From NCBI GenBank assembly GCA_018466975.1, contig CM031560.1, positions 1,426,001 to 1,490,000 of the forward strand: DNA of 64,000 nt. Direction: 5' to 3'. The stretch comes from Sparassis latifolia (taxonomy: Eukaryota; Basidiomycota; Agaricomycetes; Polyporales; Sparassidaceae). The translations under genes and the position numbers were made by a program. Shown here piece after piece: positions 59,556 through 64,000 of the stretch. The notes under the pieces are model-generated. The model had not been told where the DNA came from. It saw nothing but the letters and a program-made list of their open reading frames with translations, and ran no database searches. Position 1 is the first letter of the stretch. Each line of letters opens with the position of its first letter.

Positions 59556-60660
59556 TCATGACACATGGTCTGCAATATTGTCCTTGGTGTTGACATATAT
59601 AAATGAGGTAGATAAGCCCGAGATACAGAAGATTTCCTCAGAGCGATGAATGCAGAGATTGGTCTTCGCATTATTGGAGCGGCCTTTCTCAAAGGCCCCG
59701 ATGACACCCTCGTTGTCGCTCCTGATTAGGATATTGATGTCCCAGATGCCGAGTTTGTATGCGATGAGGATGGCAATTTCAGCCATGATGCCTTCGAGCC
59801 ATCTGATGTCTCAACCAGGTGTCTTCCAGCCCTCAAGTGAATGCCAGGCTGCCCAGTGGCCATTCCAAACAATGCTGATGCCAGTGCTAGTGGAAGCATC
59901 TATCCATATACTGTAGTCCCGAGTAGGTCCATGGATGGAGAGTGAGCGAGGTGCCAAAGGCACAGAGAGGGTGGTCTGCCACCATCATAGATCTGAAATG
60001 ACAGAGAAGTGCATGTAGCATGGTGCGAAGTCATTATTGAAGTGGAGCCAAGCATATAAGTTGCTCATGTATGTACATCCACGTGTGTGTATGAAGGTAA
60101 TGTGCGAGAGTTTGCTGATGATACGTTGAGCTTCCTTCTTCGGGACTTGAGCAGTTTCATACATTTGAAGAAAGAGGAGTAGGTGAGATAGGTTTTTCAG
60201 ACGCTTGCGCTCAGAGAGGGAAATAGTGTGTAGTGAGATGTTCCAATGGAAACTGACATAGTCAAAGCAGTCAGCGAAATTCTGGCCTTTTGTCAGGTGC
60301 CATGGGATGCCCATAGAGACTATTAGCACTTTCGCATGTGCAAGGTCATAATGGTATGAGAAGCCATCTGCAAGGAAGGGACCCATTATACATGGGAAGT
60401 GAAAAAAAGCGAAGTCGTCGACCCATTTTACAATGGGTGACACTTTGAGGGATTCCCAGATGTCCACCATGGCATCAGCGATCTCTCCTTGGAGACCCGA
60501 CACCAACACAAGGCCAAATGGGACATTGTGGTCCATGTAGAAGAAACCTTGAGAGAGTACGACGAGAAATCACTTGTGATCCAGTTTGACCGGATCTGTA
60601 CGATATGCTCCAGCCACATCTAGGGTGGTGGCTTGTGTGCCCAGTGGTGCAGATGAGATC
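59556..60660 (-). pseudogene. Reverse transcriptase and RNase H-like segments of DIRS-like element
   Basis: RT palm motifs: QISSAPLGTQATTLDVAGAY, FFYMDHNVPFGLVLVSGLQG and PIVKWVDDFAFFHFP, which keeps the catalytic DD. Then KGQNFADCFDYVSFHWNISL and KEAQRIISKLSHITFIHTRG. The RNase H-like part reads ILIRSDNEGVIGAFEKGRSN (59786-59556). A stop follows DPVKLDHK, and frames change between segments. Confidence 0.78.
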
Positions 60661-60745
60661 TGCAGAATGCGAGCACAGAGAGTGAGTCTGAGATGAGAGT
60701 GTAGATGGAGGAGTGGTAATCATTTGATGTGTGAATCATGGTCCC

Positions 60746-61447
60746 TTACTTGGTTGGTGTGCATTTCGAGCCAGGAGCTGGTGAGCGTTTGAGGGGTGTG
60801 AGCCCCTGTGAACATCTCATTGTCTCTGGCGAAATGCTTCTGCCAACTCGTAAGAGAGTGAGAGTCTGCAGTGACCACGAGATGTGAATGCACCAGCACA
60901 ATATTGTAACAGAGGGATAGGATGTGCATGAGAAGATATGCATGAGATAGTACATGTGAGTCAGCACAACAGGAGTGGGAGAGTGTGCATGCGAGATGTG
61001 GGAGAATGCTTTGTGAGACAAGAAAAGGCAGAGGGCACGAGTGTGAGAAAAAGCCCGAGAAGGCAGAGTGTGTGTGAGAAAGTAGGTTTGGGAGAATGAA
61101 AATGCAGAGGAAAAGAGAAGAGAGGAGAAGAGGAGAGAAGAGAGCTGCCAGAGAGGATGTACAATTTTTGCTATGTCAGTGGTCTTGCCCCATCGCGTGG
61201 GATAATCTTTGGCATCAATCTCATCATTGACAGATTGACCCAGTACTCCTTTGTACAAGAGATGTCGGCAGATGCAGAACTTGTCAGGTTCACTGCAGGC
61301 ACCGACTTTGGTCGCGACTTGGAGAGAAGATGATCGGAAAGGTCCAATCTTTGCCTCGAGTTGAGTGCGTGTGAAGGGACCTGAGAAGCGACCGAGAGAG
61401 AGCTCTTCAGAGACGTATTTGCGAATGATGTCAGTATGGATGTTCAT
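60746..61447 (-). pseudogene. N-terminal RT segment with low-complexity insertion
   Basis: It starts IIRKYVSEELSLGRFSGPFT and AKIGPFRSSSLQVATKVGAC, then DYPTRWGKTTDIAKIV, the typical beginning of this RT family. From about 61165 down to 60700 the homology is lost and a C/T-rich, Leu/Ser-coding stretch (LLFSSLLFSSAF) takes its place. The RT resumes near 60660. The extra sequence is about 450-500 bases. Confidence 0.65.
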
Positions 61448-61449
61448 GC

Positions 61450-63093
61450 TCAGCAGGTTGTCCGGGTGAAGGACTCAAAAATGGGGGGGAGGTCTCCAAG
61501 TGGGAAGCTGTGTGTGAGCTTGAAGAATAGCTCGGGGTATCGTGAGAGGAGATCTGCATTGTCGAGATATTGCTTGAAGTGAGGAGCAGAGTACAATGTC
61601 AGAATGAGCGAGAAATCGGGATCACGGTCAAATGGAGAGGGTTCAAAGTGCAAATCGTCGAAGAATATGTGAGGCTCATCGAGAGCGGAGAGATTTGGAA
61701 GGGGGTGCCACTCCACAAATTCATCAAGAAGATGTAGCCACACACCAAAAAGGAGGGTTGCATCACCCTCATTAGATGCATTTTCTCGTGCAGGCTCCAT
61801 GCTCGGAGGAGCCGCAGAAGGAACAGAGATGCTGTTCAGGAAGGTGCTGCTTGCAGATGCATTTGACAGAGTTGAGCTGAAACGTGATGCAGAGGGGGGC
61901 AGAGTTGGAATGCAAGACAAGCTTGTTGTTAAGATATCTTGTGAGTGTCTCGACACCTTGCATCATTGACATTTCCGTGCATTGTGAGAATTTGTGGCCA
62001 GGTCGATGACAGCAGAGGCAGAGGGGAGTAGAGCCGGAATCAGTTCCTTTTCCATCTCAAAAGGAAGGTTTCTCTGTGAAGGTGTTGCGAGGGTTGCGAT
62101 GAGCATCCCGATCGTACAGCTCGAAGGCACGACCACCCTTGCTGGGGTTCCTGTCAGGTCCGGAGAACTGCAGACGCGGTGCCTGCTTGTCGATAAGGAT
62201 CTGAGATCTCAACAACTCCAATTTGACTGCCTCGAATTGTCATTGGTACACGTCCTCATTGTACACTTCAGGTGATATGGAGTAACATGTTCGCTGCTCG
62301 ACGTCAAAAGTAAGAATGGTACGAAAGTTGCATTTGAAGTCATCTTGCTTCGACAGGAAGTGGTAATGTTCTTCCTATCATTGGGTGACTGCCTTGTCTG
62401 CATGCGTGTGAAGAAAAGGATTATACCGGTTCCAGGCTTTGTGCCAGTCTGCCGCATCCATTTCCGATTCTGCTTAGAATTGAGTGAGGTCCATCAGGTG
62501 GCACTTCGCCCCACTGGAGTTGTAAACGATGTTCTGCTTGATTGAAGTGGCGTGATTATGTAATTTGTTTGTAGCAGAAGTGGTAAAAAGAGATAAGGGA
62601 ATATGTACTTCATTGTGTCCGAGATTGAGAATGAAGGGGTGTAATTCAAAGCTCTGAGCATGAGAAGTGGAAGAGAAAGGTGCTCACATTCAATGGAAAA
62701 GAGTAATTTTGGAATGGGATTGGAGATTACATTGGTAGCTAAAGGTAGCGAAGTATTGATTAAGGTCTGGACTTTTTTCTGAGAGCCAGGGGAAAATTGG
62801 GAAAAAGTGAAAAGAAGTTCAAGGTAATTATTAGTGGGAGGAATGGATGTAGGAGGTAATGTAGGGGTGAGAGTGGAGGGATGAGAGGTGTCATGAAGAA
62901 GAGGTTCATCAGCGGGAATGTTGGCCTCCTGCACATCTCTGCACCATTGCAAAAGAAGATTACGGGTGACCCTCACCAGGTTCTCGCTCTTCTTTTTCTC
63001 GGTCATCAGGGGCATTAGCCCTGGGTGATTGGGTCCTCCTGAGCTGTCAGAGCCTGATCTGGACTGGATCGTTGATGTGTCTTTGTTAATCAC
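61450..63093 (-). pseudogene. ORF1 (gag-like) region of DIRS-like element
   Basis: The upstream frame (63093-62494) begins MINKDTSTIQSRSGSDSSGG and includes NLLLQWCRDVQEANIPADEP. A zinc-knuckle-like CSFCGSSEHGACTRKC lies at about 61980-61935 (minus strand). The downstream frame (61956-61450) reads LFGVWLHLLDEFVEWHPLPN and ends SFPLGDLPPIFESFTRTTC, touching the RT start, as usual in these elements. Function is inferred from position. Confidence 0.5.
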
Positions 63094-63250
63094 ACCTGCA
63101 GGAGCAAAGAAGCCAGTGATTGTAAGAGATCTAGGAGATCGAGCAGTAGAAAAAAGTGAGATCGGAATGGGGGCAGCATGTAGAGAGAAAGGAGGTGAGA
63201 GGACGTGTCTGCACTTCCTTCCTACTTAAAAGGAGTGCGCACGGACCTCA

Positions 63251-63897
63251 AGAATGAAACACGTGTTGCCCACCTTCCAGTGAATGTCGCACTTACAAAG
63301 CCAGCACTTAACTGATGTCGTACTTGCAGGCTCGCAGATGCCAGTGGAGTGTTCATGTTGCTAAGAGCTAGGGATAAAGGGCACCCTGAAGTGACATTGT
63401 TACTACCACTGATGGCATAATGACCACCACCATGAACTCTGGGCTCTTCAAGTCATTGTCATTCTCACCTGCAAACACTCAAACTCCAGTGCTTTTTTCA
63501 ATCTGTGCATTGCAAATCTTTGCACATTTATGATATCATTTCTATCTACTCATCTGGACTTTCAGCTTTCAGACCTGCTCATTCATCTTGAAGGTGAGCG
63601 TATGTCTATGGCACAAATTGCCAATATTGATACTGGAGTTAGTGACTTGCAAGAAGTTTTTCATGCACCACTTAGAGATGCAAGAGAGCTAAATGCTGCT
63701 GCATAAGAATGGTTGATGACTTGTAGTTTGTAGTTTGTAGTTTTAATTTAATTTGTTTCTTGTGCTTTTAATCCTACTCACGAATCTATAATGTACACCA
63801 CTATCGATACAGCTATAATGTACACCACTATCGATGCAGCTTTTCTCATGACTGGGATCTATTATCAATCATTGAGATACAGTGAAGTGCCCTCTTA
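63251..63897. other. Repeat-derived DNA at right edge
   Basis: No gene. A 26-bp unit (CTATAATGTACACCACTATC plus GATACAG or GATGCAG) is tandemly duplicated at 63786-63839. Confidence 0.4.
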
Positions 63898-63970
63898 GCT
63901 GAGCTGGTAGAGCATGCCACTTATAGTGTGTCATGGTAAGGTCAGTTGTTCAAATCAGCCAGGGGGTAAT
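63898..63970 (+). ncRNA. tRNA-like sequence (Ile-TAT-like), probably pseudogene or SINE head
   Basis: The A-box TTAGCTGAGCTGGTAGAGC and B-box-like GTTGTTCAAATCAGCC are spaced as in a tRNA. The anticodon loop TTATAGT would read TAT (Ile). The acceptor stem CCCTCTT against CAGGGGG pairs poorly, and one anticodon-stem pair is mismatched. TTTTT follows at about 63980. Confidence 0.45.
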
Positions 63971-64000
63971 TTTTGTTGTTGCACCTGATACTGCAGTTTT

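Larger units (their letters stand above)
58235..63250 (-). mobile_element. Decayed DIRS-like (tyrosine recombinase) retrotransposon
   Basis: Reading right to left on the minus strand: an ORF1/gag-like region (63093-61450), reverse transcriptase (61447-60000), RNase H-like segment (59786-59556) and tyrosine recombinase (59180-58400). This order matches DIRS-type elements common in Agaricomycetes. Stops and frame changes break every part. A sequence of about 70-90 bases (GCATGTAGAGAGAAAGGAGG and flanks) occurs in the same direction at about 58521-58600 and 63148-63215, near both ends. Boundaries are approximate. Confidence 0.75.

Overview
This window is nuclear DNA of a basidiomycete fungus, most likely an Agaricomycete. 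The genes are packed tightly on both strands and cut by many short GT-AG introns (about 50-70 nt). The proteins are typical fungal housekeeping enzymes, and the mobile elements (Tc1/mariner, Ty3/gypsy, and a DIRS-like element with a tyrosine recombinase) fit mushroom-forming fungi. Species cannot be named from the sequence. One 100-base run of N (48253-48352) marks a scaffold gap.

Positions 1-48250 are gene-rich. In order: a multi-pass membrane protein (+); TAM41 mitochondrial CDP-DAG synthase (-); ALG6 glucosyltransferase (-); THI4 thiazole synthase (-); ARO7 chorismate mutase (+); a minus-strand block in which two divergent septin-like GTPases alternate with two Zn2Cys6 genes (11.1-19.1 kb); an intact Tc1/mariner transposon; ILV3 dihydroxyacid dehydratase (+); RIO1 kinase (-); a four-TM protein (+); a tRNA-Pro with an intron; an unknown protein broken by a frameshift (-); an SDR-like membrane protein (+); CCT8 chaperonin subunit (+); RAD50 (-); a SCOC-like coiled-coil protein (+); an F-box protein (-); a second, frameshifted Tc1 copy; and the start of RPN13 (+), which runs into the gap.

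Positions 48353-64000 are a transposon graveyard with no convincing host gene. They hold a gypsy gag/protease relic split by a 1.16 kb foldback structure that contains tRNA-like modules and is itself invaded by a PIF/Harbinger-type MITE; a dead Tc1 relic of a second family; an LTR-like block with tandem repeats; and a decayed DIRS-like retroelement (ORF1, RT, RNase H, tyrosine recombinase).

The host genes are housekeeping genes of separate pathways (mitochondrial lipid synthesis, N-glycosylation, thiamine, aromatic and branched-chain amino acids, ribosome maturation, protein folding, DNA repair, proteasome). I see no metabolic gene cluster. The most unusual block is the alternating septin-like / Zn2Cys6 array. 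In it, one septin-like protein has lost canonical nucleotide-binding residues and its frame overlaps, or continues into, a protein with two Zn2Cys6 clusters. Exon boundaries given here were read by eye from splice sites and reading-frame continuity, not from transcripts.
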